Of a stretch of 64,000 nucleotides of DNA, positions 21,815 to 32,007 are shown in pieces. The stretch comes from Synechococcus sp. CBW1107 (GTDB taxonomy: Bacteria > Cyanobacteriota > Cyanobacteriia > PCC-6307 > Cyanobiaceae). The position numbers and the translations under genes were made by a program. The stretch is taken from NCBI RefSeq assembly GCF_015841355.1, contig NZ_CP064908.1, positions 2,666,001 through 2,730,000 on the forward strand. The letters are read 5' to 3'. Positions within the stretch are counted from its first letter, which is position 1. Each line of letters starts with the position of its first letter. The notes beneath the pieces are model-generated. The model was not told the DNA's origin and did no database searches. It saw only the letters and a list, made by a program, of their open reading frames with translations.

Positions 21815-22357
21815 ATGGGTCTGTTCGATCGTCTGCTCGGCAACCGCTCCGAAGGAGCCTTCTCCTCCAAAGCCGCCAAGGACAAACCGGCGAAGGCCAA
21901 GCAGGACGAAAGCTTCTACCTCGATGCAGACACCTCCAGCAGCCTGGGCGACGTGAAGTTCATGCGGCGTTCGAACACGATCCGCCACACCTTCCCGGGC
22001 AGCGCCGACAATCCCGGAAACAAGGAAATGATCCAGGAAGTGGATTCGATGGCGGCCCGCCTCGCCAAGGCCAGCACGGGCATCCCCGGCACCGAGGTGA
22101 AGGCCGCCAGCACCGGTCTCGGCGGCGGAGTGCCCAAGCCGGTGAAGAAGACCTTTGCCGAGAAAATGAGCTCGGCTGAGCTGAGCAATCGGCTCAGGGG
22201 TGCTGCCGTGGGCGGTGTGAACTCCGCTGGCGGTGCCGCCGCCGGCCGCAAGCCCGACGGCGGCACCGCCGAGGGACAGCCGGGCATCAGCCTCAAGCAG
22301 GCCAAGCCCGGCACCATCGATCCGTTCAAGGACATGGCCAAGGAGATCAACTCCTGA
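21815..22357 (+). CDS. Conserved-looking hypothetical protein, basic and low-complexity
   Basis: I do not recognise a named family. The 180-aa product starts at the ATG at 21815 with an amphipathic MGLFDRLLGNR, followed by a Lys/Ala stretch, a middle segment (SFYLDADTSSSLGDVKF then MRRSNTIRHTFPGS), and a Gly/Ala-rich tail ending IDPFKDMAKEINS. There is no signal peptide or membrane helix. The short amphipathic N-terminus and basic composition would fit a peripheral membrane or complex-associated protein, but this is a guess. It stands alone between the PHP gene and the convergent cobN. Confidence 0.65.
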   Translation: MGLFDRLLGNRSEGAFSSKAAKDKPAKAKQDESFYLDADTSSSLGDVKFMRRSNTIRHTFPGSADNPGNKEMIQEVDSMAARLAKASTGIPGTEVKAASTGLGGGVPKPVKKTFAEKMSSAELSNRLRGAAVGGVNSAGGAAAGRKPDGGTAEGQPGISLKQAKPGTIDPFKDMAKEINS

Positions 22358-22403
22358 TCGAACCTCGAATCCCGAGTTCCTGAGCACTCAGGGTTCTGAG
22401 ACC

Positions 22404-25400
22404 TCAGCCCTCCACCAGGCTCTCACTGCTGAGCACCAGCTGCCTGAGATGTTCCAGCTGCTCGGGGCTGGCCCCTTCCCACAGGCGACGGTTGTGGGCC
22501 TCCAGCAAGCGTTCGGCCATGTCACGCAGGGCCCAGGGATTGGCCTGGCGCAGGAACTGCAGCAGGCTGTCATCTCCCAGCCAGGTGTCACAGATGGCGC
22601 CATAGCTCCAGTCCGGCACCCGGCCGGTGCTGGCGTCGTAGGCGAAGAGGTAATCGAGGCTGGCGGCCAGCTCGAACCCCCCCTTGTACCCATGGGCGCG
22701 CATCCCCTCGATCCAGCGGGGATTGAGCACCCGCGAGCGCAGCACCTTGTCGAGTTCCCGCTCCAGCCGATGCAGGCGCGGCCGCTGGTGGCGGGAGTGA
22801 TCGCCGAACCAGAGGGCCGGAGCCGAGCCCCGCACGCGCTCCGTGGCGGCACTCAGACCTCCCTGGAACTGGTAGTAATCGTCGGAATCGAGCAGGTCAT
22901 GTTCCCGGTTGTCCTGGTTGTGGAGCACCACCTGAACCTGGCGCAGTCGCTGCTCCAGGCCGCTGCGGTCGGCGATCGCCTCTCCGCTGCCCTCGTAGCG
23001 CCAGCCGCTCCAGTTGAGGTAGGCCTCACCCAGGTCGCTGCGCTCCTCCCACTGGCCGCTGTCGATCAGGCCCTGCAGTCCAGCCCCGTAGGCTCCTGGC
23101 GCTGAGCCGTACACCCTGGCGCAGTGACCTTCGCGGATCAGCGCCGCCGCCAGGGGATTGTCGGATTCCGCCTCGTTCAGGGCCGCCACCAGGGCCGTGG
23201 CCCGGTTGATCCAGCCCACCAGCTGGGGGAAGGCATCCCGGAAGAGGCCGGAGATGCGCAGGGTCACATCCACCCGCGGGCGCCCCAGCAGCGCCAGCGG
23301 GATCACCTCCAGGTCCACCATCCGCCGGGTGGGGCCGTCCCAGACCGGTCGCACCCCCATCAGGGCCAGGGCCTGGGCGACGTCCTCACCGCCGTTGCGC
23401 ATCGTTGCCGTGCCCCAGACCGACAGGGCCAGCTGGCGCAGGTCGTCGCCCTCCTCCTGCAGGTGCAGCTCCAGCAAGAGCTCGGCGCTGCGCCGGCCCA
23501 GGTCCCAGGCCGCTTCGCTGGGGAGTCCGCGCAGATCGACGCTGTAGAAGTTGCGCCCGGTGGGGAGCAGGTCGGGCCGTCCGCGGGTGGGGGCACCGGA
23601 GGGACCGGCGGCAATCCGCTCCCCCGCCACCCCGGCCAGAAAGGCCTCCCGTTCCGCCTCGCCGCAGCGCAGCAGCCGAGGGATCAGATCGCCGCTCACC
23701 CGCTCCAGCACCGAGCGGGTGATGGTGCCGCAGGGAGGGGCCTCGGTCAGGGGCTCCAGCAGGGGGCGCAGCAGCTGCAGCGCCCGCTCCTCCAGCAGGG
23801 CGACGCCATCCCCGATCCGCCGGCAGGCCTGGGCCGAGTCCGCCGCTGTGAGGCCGGGCGTGGGTCTGCCGGGAGACAGCGCTGTCAGCAACAGCTGACG
23901 GTCGCGTGGATCCAGGTGGTCCTCCTCCGGATCGGCCCAGGGGTCGAGTGCCAGCCCGAGATCCCTCGCCAGGGCCTGGGTCAGTCCGGGTCCCTCGGCC
24001 AGGGGCGGGCGCGCCAGGCAGAGCAGCAGCTCCAGCAGCGGTTCCGGGCCGGGCAGGTGGCCGTAGGTGTGCAGACCCGTACGGATCTGGGCTTCCTTGA
24101 GCTCACAGAGGTAGCCGTCGGCGCGATCGATGCGGCCTTCCAGGTCGCTGGCCTCCAGCGGCAGCTCGAGAGCCTCGAGGGTCTCGGCCAGGCGCTGGCG
24201 CAGGGGTTCCACCCGTCCGCTGCCCAGTTGGCAGGCCTCCCAGTATTCATCCAGCAGGGCCTCGAGGGTCTGGAGCGGTCCGTGCAGTCCCGCCCTCCCG
24301 AGGGGTGGGGTGAGGTGGTCGAGGATCACGGCCTGGGCGCGGCGCTTGGCCTGGGAGCCTTCGCCGGGATCGTTGACGATGAAGGGATAGAGGTGGGGCA
24401 TCGGCCCCAGGGCCCATTCGGGAAAGCACCGGTTCGAGAGACCCAGTCCCTTGCCGGGCAGCCATTCCAGGTTGCCGTGCTTGCCGACGTGCACCACCAG
24501 CTGGGATCCCTCCACCTCCCGAAGCCACAGGTACTGGGCCAGGTAGGCGTGGGTGGGGGGCAGGTCGGGGCTGTGGTAGCTGAGGCTCGGATCGCGGTCG
24601 TAGCCCCGCTCCGGCTGGATCAGCACGTGGATGTGGCCGAAGCGCAGACCCCGGATCGGGAAACCGTCTCCACTGGCGGTGCGCTCCAGTCCGCTGTCCT
24701 GATCGGGTGAACCCCAGCGCCGCTCGATCAGCTGCCGCCCCTCCTGCGGCAGGCCGGCGTACCAGCGCTGGTAGACGGCCAGGGGGAGGTGATCGAGCGG
24801 CGCACGGTGGCCGCTTTCGGCGTCATTGCTGCGGCCGGTCAGCAACCGGCGGATCAGCTCCTGGCCATCCGGCGGCAGTGCCTCCGACTCTCCGAGGTCG
24901 TAGCCGGCGGCGGTCAGCCAGTGCAGCATCGCCGCCGCACTCGCCGGGGTATCGAGGCCCACGCCATTGGCCAGGCGGCTGTTGCGGGTGGGGTAGTTGG
25001 CGAGCACCAGCGACAGGCGCCGCTGGGCCGGGGGAGTGCCGCGCAGGTTCACCCAGGCCTCCACCAGCTGGGCGATCCAGTCGAGACGCTCCAGATCCGG
25101 CTCGTAGCGGTGCAGGGCTGTCGTGAGCCGTTCATCGGCGCAGCCCGCCGCTTCCTTGAAGGCCCCCACGCGGGTGGTGAGGCGACCATCCAGCTCCGGC
25201 AGCGCCACCTGAAGACTCAGATCCAGGGGGCCCAGCCCGATGCTGCTGGTCTGCCAGCGACGGCGGCCGGCGCTGCTGCAGAGCAGTTGCAGCACCGGCA
25301 CGTTCAGGGCTTCCCAGAGTGGGGCGCCCAGCCCCGCCTCCTCGAACTGCACGGAGGCAAAGGACGTGGTGCAGAGCACCGCCTGAACCTCTTCACGCCC

Positions 25401-26129
25401 CAGCAGGTCGGCCACGCCCCGTTGCACCCCGGCCTCGCGCAGGCCGCTCACCCACAGGGCCCTGGGACAGAGGCCGCGCTGGCGCAGGGCCGCCAGGGTG
25501 GCCTCCGCCAGACCGGTGTCGCCTGCTTGTTGCAGGGCGCGGTAGAGCACCAGACCGACCCGGGGTCCGGGATCCGCCCGCCAGTCGTGGGGGGCAGGAT
25601 CGGGCAGCGGTTCCGCCTGGGGCGGATCGGGCTGCTCCCCCGCCAGCAGGGCCACGAGGCTGAGGAGCACCCGGCGCAGGTTGGTGCGCCCCCCCTCCCG
25701 CAGGCAGCGGCCGATCGCCAGGGCCAGGTCCGGCGCCACGGTGCCCAGACCCGCCAGGTCGCTCTCTTCTTCGCTGGTGCCGGCCACCACCACGAGCTGG
25801 CGGCCAGGGCCCTCGGCCCAGCGGCGCAGACGCTCCAGGCCATAGCTCCAGTGGCCACGGCCCCCCAGCAGCCGCACCAGCACCAGCTGGGTGTCGTCCA
25901 GGCTGCTGGCCAGATAGTGGTCGATCACGGCCGGATGATCCAGGGCCGCGAGGTTGAGAGCGCGCACCTCCTGCCTGAGCAGCGCCGGTTCGTCACGCAG
26001 CAGGCCCGCGAGGGAGCTGAGGTCGGTGTCGGCGCTGCTCAGCAGCAACAGGGGCGCTGAAGCCTGCTCCACATAGAGGGGACCATCCGTGTCGCCGGTG
26101 GCGCCGGGAACTGCCGCAAGCCGATGCAT
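22404..26129 (-). CDS. cobN: Cobaltochelatase subunit CobN
   Basis: CobN is the large subunit that inserts cobalt into the corrin precursor in an ATP-dependent reaction. The 1241-aa length fits CobN better than the related magnesium chelatase ChlH (about 1330 aa). Diagnostic stretches are HVGKHGNLEWLPGKGLGLS, IVNDPGEGSQAKRRAQAVI followed by DHLTPPLGRAGLHGPL, and the C-terminal DSDDYYQFQGGLSAATERV region. The start is the ATG at 26129, divergent from ilvE with an 89-nt gap. No CobS or CobT genes are in this window; in cyanobacteria ChlI/ChlD are thought able to serve. Confidence 0.9.
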   Translation of the reverse strand: MHRLAAVPGATGDTDGPLYVEQASAPLLLLSSADTDLSSLAGLLRDEPALLRQEVRALNLAALDHPAVIDHYLASSLDDTQLVLVRLLGGRGHWSYGLERLRRWAEGPGRQLVVVAGTSEEESDLAGLGTVAPDLALAIGRCLREGGRTNLRRVLLSLVALLAGEQPDPPQAEPLPDPAPHDWRADPGPRVGLVLYRALQQAGDTGLAEATLAALRQRGLCPRALWVSGLREAGVQRGVADLLGREEVQAVLCTTSFASVQFEEAGLGAPLWEALNVPVLQLLCSSAGRRRWQTSSIGLGPLDLSLQVALPELDGRLTTRVGAFKEAAGCADERLTTALHRYEPDLERLDWIAQLVEAWVNLRGTPPAQRRLSLVLANYPTRNSRLANGVGLDTPASAAAMLHWLTAAGYDLGESEALPPDGQELIRRLLTGRSNDAESGHRAPLDHLPLAVYQRWYAGLPQEGRQLIERRWGSPDQDSGLERTASGDGFPIRGLRFGHIHVLIQPERGYDRDPSLSYHSPDLPPTHAYLAQYLWLREVEGSQLVVHVGKHGNLEWLPGKGLGLSNRCFPEWALGPMPHLYPFIVNDPGEGSQAKRRAQAVILDHLTPPLGRAGLHGPLQTLEALLDEYWEACQLGSGRVEPLRQRLAETLEALELPLEASDLEGRIDRADGYLCELKEAQIRTGLHTYGHLPGPEPLLELLLCLARPPLAEGPGLTQALARDLGLALDPWADPEEDHLDPRDRQLLLTALSPGRPTPGLTAADSAQACRRIGDGVALLEERALQLLRPLLEPLTEAPPCGTITRSVLERVSGDLIPRLLRCGEAEREAFLAGVAGERIAAGPSGAPTRGRPDLLPTGRNFYSVDLRGLPSEAAWDLGRRSAELLLELHLQEEGDDLRQLALSVWGTATMRNGGEDVAQALALMGVRPVWDGPTRRMVDLEVIPLALLGRPRVDVTLRISGLFRDAFPQLVGWINRATALVAALNEAESDNPLAAALIREGHCARVYGSAPGAYGAGLQGLIDSGQWEERSDLGEAYLNWSGWRYEGSGEAIADRSGLEQRLRQVQVVLHNQDNREHDLLDSDDYYQFQGGLSAATERVRGSAPALWFGDHSRHQRPRLHRLERELDKVLRSRVLNPRWIEGMRAHGYKGGFELAASLDYLFAYDASTGRVPDWSYGAICDTWLGDDSLLQFLRQANPWALRDMAERLLEAHNRRLWEGASPEQLEHLRQLVLSSESLVEG

Positions 26130-26218
26130 CGGCCCATCTTGGGTCTTGACGGTGAGAAGATCGTGGCCCGATCACGGTGCGGTGCCGCCCGCTCCACACC
26201 CTTTCCAAGCGACCCTGC

Positions 26219-27136
26219 ATGCAGAAGTTTCTTCCCTACGCCTGGTTCCAGGGCGGTTGTGTTCCGTTCGCGGAGGCCACCCTGTCGGTCGCCACCCATG
26301 CCCTCCACTACGGCACCGGAGCTTTCGGCGGGATGCGGGCCCTGCCCAATCCCAGTGATCCGGGCGAAATCCTTCTGTTCCGTGCCGACCGCCATGCCCG
26401 CCGGCTCAGCCAGAGCGCCCGGCTTCTGCTGGCGGAGCTGGAGGAGAGCACCATCCTCACGGCGATCGATGCCTTTCTGCAGGCCAATCGCCCCACCACG
26501 CCGATCTACCTGCGACCGTTCGTTTACACCAGCGACCTCGGCATCGCGCCCCGGCTGCACGACATCGAGACCGACTTTCTGATCTACGGCATCGAACTGG
26601 GGGATTACCTCTCCCCCGACGGAGTCAGCTGCCGCGTCAGCAGCTGGACCCGTCAGGAGGACCGCTCCCTGCCCCTGCGCGGCAAGATCAGCGGCGCCTA
26701 CATCACCAGCTCCCTGGCCAAGACCGAAGCGGTGAAGAGCGGCTTCGACGAGGCGCTCCTGCTCAACAGCCGCGGCAAGGTCAGCGAGGCCAGCGGCATG
26801 AACCTGTTCATCGTGCGCGATGGCGTGCTGATCACCCCCGGGGTCGACCAGGACATCCTCGAGGGCATCACCCGGGCCAGCATCCTGGAGCTGGCCCGGG
26901 ATCTCGACATCCCGGTGATCGAGCGCGCTGTGGACAAGACCGAGCTGTTCGTGGCCGACGAGGTCTTCCTCAGCGGCACTGCGGCGCGGGTGACCCCTGT
27001 GCGGCGTGTGGAGACCACCGATCTGCCCACGCAGCGCCCCGTGATGGAGCTGCTGCGGGAGCGGCTCACCCAGATCACCGTGGGCAACGACCCCAGCTAC
27101 GACCACTGGGTCACCCGCATCCGACTGCGCGACTGA
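26219..27136 (+). CDS. ilvE: Branched-chain amino acid aminotransferase
   Basis: IlvE transfers the amino group in the last step of leucine, isoleucine and valine synthesis. The 305-aa class IV PLP enzyme has THALHYGTGAFGGMRAL near the start, RADRHARRLSQSARLL, YLRPFVYTSDLGIAPR, the KISGAYITSSLAKTEA region around the PLP site, and the conserved signature ELFVADEVFLSGTAARVTPV near the C-terminus. The ATG at 26219 follows an untranslated leader. It is followed 31 nt later by metH on the same strand. Confidence 0.92.
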   Translation: MQKFLPYAWFQGGCVPFAEATLSVATHALHYGTGAFGGMRALPNPSDPGEILLFRADRHARRLSQSARLLLAELEESTILTAIDAFLQANRPTTPIYLRPFVYTSDLGIAPRLHDIETDFLIYGIELGDYLSPDGVSCRVSSWTRQEDRSLPLRGKISGAYITSSLAKTEAVKSGFDEALLLNSRGKVSEASGMNLFIVRDGVLITPGVDQDILEGITRASILELARDLDIPVIERAVDKTELFVADEVFLSGTAARVTPVRRVETTDLPTQRPVMELLRERLTQITVGNDPSYDHWVTRIRLRD

Positions 27137-27167
27137 TTTCTAGAGTGATCGCTGGCACGGTCACGCG

Positions 27168-30100
27168 ATGACGGCACTGGTTGGCGGGACGGCGGAGGCA
27201 AGGACAGGGACCCGCAGGATCGGGTTCCTGGAGCATCTGCATGGCCCCGGCCGGCCCGTGGTCGTGTTCGACGGCGCCACAGGCACATCGCTGCAGCAGA
27301 TGGATCTGAGCGCCGAGGATTTCGGTGGCGCCGCGCTTGAGGGCTGCAACGAGAATCTGGTCTTCACCCGTCCCGACGCCGTGCAGGCCGTGCACCGTCA
27401 GTTCCTCGAGGCGGGCTGCGATGTGATCGAAACCGACACGTTCGGGGCGGCCTCGATCGTGCTGGCGGAATACGGGCTGGAGGATCAGGCTCTGGCCCTC
27501 AACAAGCGGGCCGCTGAGCTGGCCCGTGAGATGGCCGATCGCTACAGCACCCCCGCCAAGCCCAGGTTCGTGGCGGGCTCCATGGGCCCCACCACCAAGC
27601 TGCCGACCCTCGGCCACATCGACTTCGACACGATGAAGGCCTCCTTCCGCGAGCAGGCGGCGGGGCTGCTGGCCGGGGATGTCGATCTGTTCATCGTCGA
27701 GACCTGCCAGGACGTGCTGCAGATCAAGGCGGCGCTCCAGGGCCTTGAGGAGGCCTTTGAGGCTGCAGGCCAGCGCCGGCCCCTGATGGTCTCGGTCACG
27801 ATGGAGACCACCGGCACGATGCTGGTGGGCTCCGATATCGCCGCCGTCGTCTCCATCCTGGAGCCCTTTCCGATCGACGTGCTCGGCCTGAACTGCGCCA
27901 CCGGTCCGGAGCAGATGAAGGCTCATATCCGCTACCTGAGCGAGCACAGTCCGTTCGTGATCAGCTGCATTCCCAATGCCGGACTTCCCGAGAATGTGGG
28001 CGGTGTGGCCCACTACCGGCTCACGCCTCTCGAGCTGCGCATGCAGCTGCTCCACTTCGTCGAGGATCTGGGCGTGCAGGTGATCGGTGGCTGCTGCGGC
28101 ACCACCCCCAGCCACATCGCGGCTCTGGCCGAGCTGGCGGCAGACCTGAAGCCCAGACCCCGCCCCGTGCGCCTGCCGGAGCAACGGCTGCAGAGGCCCG
28201 CCCTGCAGTGGGAGCCGGCGGCGGCCTCGATCTACGGGATCACGCCCTACCACCAGGACAATTCCTTCCTGATCATCGGCGAGCGGCTCAATGCCAGCGG
28301 CTCCAGAAAGGTGCGCGATCTGCTCAACGCCGAGGACTGGGACGGGCTGGTGGCCCTGGCCCGCGGCCAGATCAAGGAAAACGCCCATGTGCTGGATGTC
28401 AACGTCGACTTTGTCGGCCGCGACGGCGAGAAAGACATGCATGACCTGGTCAGTCGCCTGGTCACCAATGTGAATCTGCCACTGATGCTGGATTCAACGG
28501 AGTGGCAGAAAATGGAGGCCGGGCTGAAAGTGGCCGGCGGCAAGTGCATCCTCAACTCCACCAACTATGAAGACGGTGACGAGCGCTTCTTCAAGGTGCT
28601 GGAGCTGGCCCGCCGCTATGGCGCCGGTGTGGTGGTGGGCACGATCGATGAGCAGGGCATGGCGCGCACAGCCGAGCGCAAGTTCGCCATTGCCCAGCGG
28701 GCCTACCGCGACGCTTTGGAGTATGGAATCCCGGCCCATGAGATCTTCTATGACCCCCTCGCCCTGCCCATCTCCACAGGCATTGAGGAGGACCGCCGCA
28801 ATGCCGCCGCCACGATCGAGGCCATCCGTCTGATTCGTCAGAATCTTCCCGGCGTTCATGTGGTGCTGGGGGTGAGCAATGTGAGCTTCGGGCTCTCTCC
28901 TGCTGCAAGGATCGTGCTCAATTCCGTCTTTCTGCACGAGTGCTGCGAGGCCGGTCTGGATGCCGCCATCGTCAGCCCCGCCAAGATTCTTCCCCTCGCC
29001 AGGATCACCGAGGAGCATCAACAGGTCTGCCGTGATCTGATCAACGACAGCCGCCGTTTCGAATCGGAGGAGCAGGGGGCGATCTGCACCTACGACCCCC
29101 TCACCGTTCTGACCGGACTCTTCGAGGGGGTGAGTGCGAAAGAGGCGAGGGCATCGGGTCCGAGCCTGGCTGATCTTCCTGTGGAGGAGCGGCTGCGTCA
29201 GCACATCATCGATGGCGAGCGCATCGGACTGGAGCCCGCCCTTCAGGAGGCCATGGCCAGCCACCCGCCGCTGCAGATCATCAACACCTTTCTGCTCGAT
29301 GGCATGAAGGTGGTCGGGGAGCTGTTCGGCTCCGGTCAGATGCAACTCCCGTTCGTGCTGCAGAGCGCTGAAACGATGAAAGCGGCCGTGGCTTTTCTTG
29401 AGCCCTACATGGAGAAGGTCGACGGGGTGAGCAGCGCCAAGGCCAAGTTTCTGATCGCCACCGTCAAGGGTGACGTGCACGACATCGGCAAGAACCTCGT
29501 CGACATCATTCTGACCAACAATGGTTATGAGGTGATCAATCTTGGCATCAAGCAGGGGGTGGAAGCCATCATCGAAGCCCAGCATCTTCACCAGGCCGAT
29601 TGCATCGCCATGAGTGGATTGCTGGTGAAATCTACCGCCTTCATGAAGGATAACCTGCAGGCTTTCAATGAAGCGGGCATCACCGTTCCAGTGATCCTTG
29701 GGGGGGCGGCTCTGACACCGCGTTTCGTCCAGAAGGATTGTCGCTCTGTTTACAACGGTCAGGTGATCTATGGCCGCGATGCCTTTGCCGATCTGCGCTT
29801 CATGGATGCGTTCACGGAAGCGCGAAAGGGCGGCCAGTGGGATGACCGTCTCGGATTCCTGGCCGGCGCCCCCGCGGGCCTGGGCCTGGATACCGACCCC
29901 GGGCCAGCCGCTGAGCCCGACGCTGCCGCCGCCGAGGTGGTGAGCGCGGTCGATCAAGCCTCACCAGCGACAGCCAGCGCGCCCGAGCCCAGCAGCCATC
30001 GCTCCGAGGCGGTGCCCGAGGAGCCTGCCGTGGTCCCCCCCTTCCTGGGCAGTCGTCTGATCCGGGACGCCGAGATTCCTCTCGATGAGGTGTTCGCCTA

Positions 30101-30833
30101 TCTCGATCGCAATGCCCTGTTCGCCGGCCAGTGGCAGCTGCGCAAGAGCCAGGAGCAGAGCCGTGAGGCCTACGAGGCGATGCTGGCCGAGAAGGCCGAA
30201 CCGGTGCTGCAGGCCTGGATCGAGCGCTGCCGTCAGGAGCACCTGCTCACCCCCAGGGTCGCCTACGGCTATTTCCCCTGCGGCCGCGAGGGCAATGCAC
30301 TGGTGGTGTTTGATCCCGATGGCCAGCAGCGGGCGCTCGGACGCTTCGAACTGCCGCGCCAGCGGGGCGGCAACCGCTACTGCGTCGCCGATTTCTTCCG
30401 CGATCTCAGCGATGGCGGGCCCAGTGATGTGCTGCCGATGCAGGCGGTGACCATGGGAGAGCGGGCCAGTGCCTATGCCCGGGAGCTGTTCGCCGCTGAC
30501 CGCTACACCGACTACCTCTACTTCCATGGCCTTGGCGTGCAGATGGCCGAGGCGCTGGCGGAGTGGACCCATGCCCGCATCCGCCGGGAGCTGGGCTTCG
30601 CGGCGGAGGAACCGTCGGCTCTGCGCGATGTGCTCGCCCAGCGGTACCGCGGCAGCCGCTACTCCTTCGGCTATCCGGCCTGCCCCAATGTGGCCGATTC
30701 CCGCCAGCAGCTGGCCTGGCTCGATGCCGGCCGCATCGGCCTGACCATGGATGAAAGCGATCAGCTCGAGCCCGAGCAGAGCACCACCGCCCTGGTGGCG
30801 GTTCACAGCCGGGCCCGCTATTTCAGCGCCTGA
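27168..30833 (+). CDS. metH: Cobalamin-dependent methionine synthase
   Basis: MetH methylates homocysteine using methyltetrahydrofolate and cobalamin. The 1221-aa protein carries all modules: homocysteine-binding (about 10-330, ending [11 protein letters not shown], zinc cysteines), the pterin-binding domain (about 355-620), the cap and B12 domain with Asp769-x-His771 in [16 protein letters not shown], and the reactivation domain (about 955-1190). Between the B12 and activation domains lies a Pro/Ala/Glu-rich linker of about 55 residues (roughly 903-957) that looks unstructured. No metE is present in the window, so this gene is a local consumer of the cofactor made by cobN and cobU. Confidence 0.95.
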   Translation: MTALVGGTAEARTGTRRIGFLEHLHGPGRPVVVFDGATGTSLQQMDLSAEDFGGAALEGCNENLVFTRPDAVQAVHRQFLEAGCDVIETDTFGAASIVLAEYGLEDQALALNKRAAELAREMADRYSTPAKPRFVAGSMGPTTKLPTLGHIDFDTMKASFREQAAGLLAGDVDLFIVETCQDVLQIKAALQGLEEAFEAAGQRRPLMVSVTMETTGTMLVGSDIAAVVSILEPFPIDVLGLNCATGPEQMKAHIRYLSEHSPFVISCIPNAGLPENVGGVAHYRLTPLELRMQLLHFVEDLGVQVIGGCCGTTPSHIAALAELAADLKPRPRPVRLPEQRLQRPALQWEPAAASIYGITPYHQDNSFLIIGERLNASGSRKVRDLLNAEDWDGLVALARGQIKENAHVLDVNVDFVGRDGEKDMHDLVSRLVTNVNLPLMLDSTEWQKMEAGLKVAGGKCILNSTNYEDGDERFFKVLELARRYGAGVVVGTIDEQGMARTAERKFAIAQRAYRDALEYGIPAHEIFYDPLALPISTGIEEDRRNAAATIEAIRLIRQNLPGVHVVLGVSNVSFGLSPAARIVLNSVFLHECCEAGLDAAIVSPAKILPLARITEEHQQVCRDLINDSRRFESEEQGAICTYDPLTVLTGLFEGVSAKEARASGPSLADLPVEERLRQHIIDGERIGLEPALQEAMASHPPLQIINTFLLDGMKVVGELFGSGQMQLPFVLQSAETMKAAVAFLEPYMEKVDGVSSAKAKFLIATVKGDVHDIGKNLVDIILTNNGYEVINLGIKQGVEAIIEAQHLHQADCIAMSGLLVKSTAFMKDNLQAFNEAGITVPVILGGAALTPRFVQKDCRSVYNGQVIYGRDAFADLRFMDAFTEARKGGQWDDRLGFLAGAPAGLGLDTDPGPAAEPDAAAAEVVSAVDQASPATASAPEPSSHRSEAVPEEPAVVPPFLGSRLIRDAEIPLDEVFAYLDRNALFAGQWQLRKSQEQSREAYEAMLAEKAEPVLQAWIERCRQEHLLTPRVAYGYFPCGREGNALVVFDPDGQQRALGRFELPRQRGGNRYCVADFFRDLSDGGPSDVLPMQAVTMGERASAYARELFAADRYTDYLYFHGLGVQMAEALAEWTHARIRRELGFAAEEPSALRDVLAQRYRGSRYSFGYPACPNVADSRQQLAWLDAGRIGLTMDESDQLEPEQSTTALVAVHSRARYFSA

Positions 30834-30909
30834 GGCCGATCACGGCGGGGCCGTCGGGTCCGCTCAGCGGGGGCGGTGGCAGGCTGGGTCGTTGTTTCCC
30901 TGATCTGCC

Positions 30910-31182
30910 ATGGCGATCGCCGGTCCTGATGGTGTCGATGCGGCGATCGCCGCCGGAGTCGATCTCGATGGGAGCCCCATCCCTGCCGAAATGCTCAGCC
31001 TCTACAACGAGGTGATGGCCCTGGAAGCCCAGCGGGCCCGCAGCGGCGTGCGCAAGTCGATGCGCAACCGCGTGGTCAAGACCGGCTCCAAGCATCTCGA
31101 TCAGGCCACTCTCGATGCCCGTCTCAGGGCTGCCGGCTGGGACGGCCTCAAGGCCAAGGAGATCGACTTCTTCTACAGCTGA
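30910..31182 (+). CDS. Small conserved hypothetical protein
   Basis: The 90-aa product has an acidic/Gly N-terminus, a helix (AEMLSLYNEVMALEAQR), a basic middle (SGVRKSMRNRVVKTGSK) and an end rich in Leu, Asp and aromatic residues (LRAAGWDGLKAKEIDFFYS). It lacks a signal peptide or membrane segment. I do not recognise a named family, though coding character is good and a similar short protein is widespread in cyanobacteria as far as I can recall. The start is the ATG at 30910, 76 nt after metH. Confidence 0.7.
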   Translation: MAIAGPDGVDAAIAAGVDLDGSPIPAEMLSLYNEVMALEAQRARSGVRKSMRNRVVKTGSKHLDQATLDARLRAAGWDGLKAKEIDFFYS

Positions 31183-31205
31183 GTCTTGCCTTGCACGTCT
31201 GAGTC

Positions 31206-31481
31206 TCAGAGCGATTCCAGGGTGTCGATCACCTCCTGCTGGAAGGCCTCGAGGTCGGTGGAATCGCTCAGATCAAACCCCTCTCCAGCGGCGTTCTGGG
31301 TGAGCTCCTGAAAGTGGAAGGCCCCCTCCCCATGGGCGAGAAATTCCATGGCGGAGGTTTCACCGCTTTCCTTGAAGGCGTCGTACAGGGCCATGAAGGC
31401 AGCGTCTTCGGCGAAATCCCAGCTCATGAAGGTGTTGAAGGCAAGGCGGAAGGGCGGCAGAAGGAGGCCTTCCAGCACCAC
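31206..31481 (-). CDS. Small acidic hypothetical protein
   Basis: The 91-aa product begins with two GTG codons at 31481 and is acidic, with a Phe/Ala-rich middle (DFAEDAAFMALYDAFKESG) and an acidic C-terminal half (DLSDSTDLEAFQQEVIDTL). No motif, signal peptide or membrane helix is evident. An internal ATG at 31427 would give a 73-aa form. It converges with the preceding small gene (23-nt gap) and is divergent from the DUF2237 gene. I assign no function; its coding nature is inferred from composition and from lying in a gap with no other gene. Confidence 0.55.
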   Translation of the reverse strand: MVLEGLLLPPFRLAFNTFMSWDFAEDAAFMALYDAFKESGETSAMEFLAHGEGAFHFQELTQNAAGEGFDLSDSTDLEAFQQEVIDTLESL

Positions 31482-31584
31482 GGCTCAATGACCTTTAACG
31501 CCTGCCCCCCCGAATCCGTCAACCTCCCCGCTGGATTTCGTTCCCGCCGCTGGTCAGACTCGGGTCTCTCTGCAGGGATTTCGC

Positions 31585-31989
31585 GTGGATCAGTCGACGA
31601 CACCCCCCAGCCCCACGGCGTTGAATGTGCTGGGTCAACCCCTGGTCGTCTGTGGTTGTGAGCCGATGACCGGCTGGTACCGCGACGGCCACTGCCGCAC
31701 CGATCCCTCCGACCTTGGCCGCCACACGGTCTGTTGCGTCATCACCGATCTGTTTCTGCGCTACTCCCTCTCCCAGGGCAACGACCTGAGCACCCCCAGG
31801 CCCGCCTATGGGTTTCCGGGCCTCAGGGCGGGCGACCTTTGGTGCGTCTGCGCTCCCCGCTGGCTCGAGGCCCACGACGACGGTGTGGCTCCGCCGGTGA
31901 GGCTGGAGGCCACCGAGGCCTCCAGCCTGGAGCTGATCCCCCTGGAGCTGCTTCAGGCCTTCGCCCATTCCGCCTCCCCCCAGGCCTGA
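31585..31989 (+). CDS. DUF2237 family protein
   Basis: The 134-aa protein carries the DUF2237 signature almost end to end: NVLGQPLVVCGCEPMTGWYR, a DGHCRTDPSDLGRHTVCC segment, a FLRYSLSQGNDLSTPRPAYG block, FPGLRAGDLWCVCAPRWLEA and APPVRLEATEASSLELIPLE. The family is small, soluble and of unknown function, with conserved Cys residues (several here) that suggest metal or redox chemistry. The start is a GTG at 31585. It converges with the SDR gene downstream (18-nt gap). Confidence 0.85.
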   Translation: MDQSTTPPSPTALNVLGQPLVVCGCEPMTGWYRDGHCRTDPSDLGRHTVCCVITDLFLRYSLSQGNDLSTPRPAYGFPGLRAGDLWCVCAPRWLEAHDDGVAPPVRLEATEASSLELIPLELLQAFAHSASPQA

Positions 31990-32007
31990 GGTCACATCAG
32001 TCGCGGC

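Noticed and set aside
23124-26060. Large plus-strand frames opposite cobN (23124-24710 and 24789-26060)
   Set aside because: Translations are Gln/Gly/Arg-rich with no domain; cobN is fully supported on the other strand.
22404-26129. Possibility that the large chelatase is magnesium chelatase ChlH
   Set aside because: Length and the GKHGNLEWLPGKGLGLS and C-terminal motifs fit CobN better; ChlH is about 90 residues longer.
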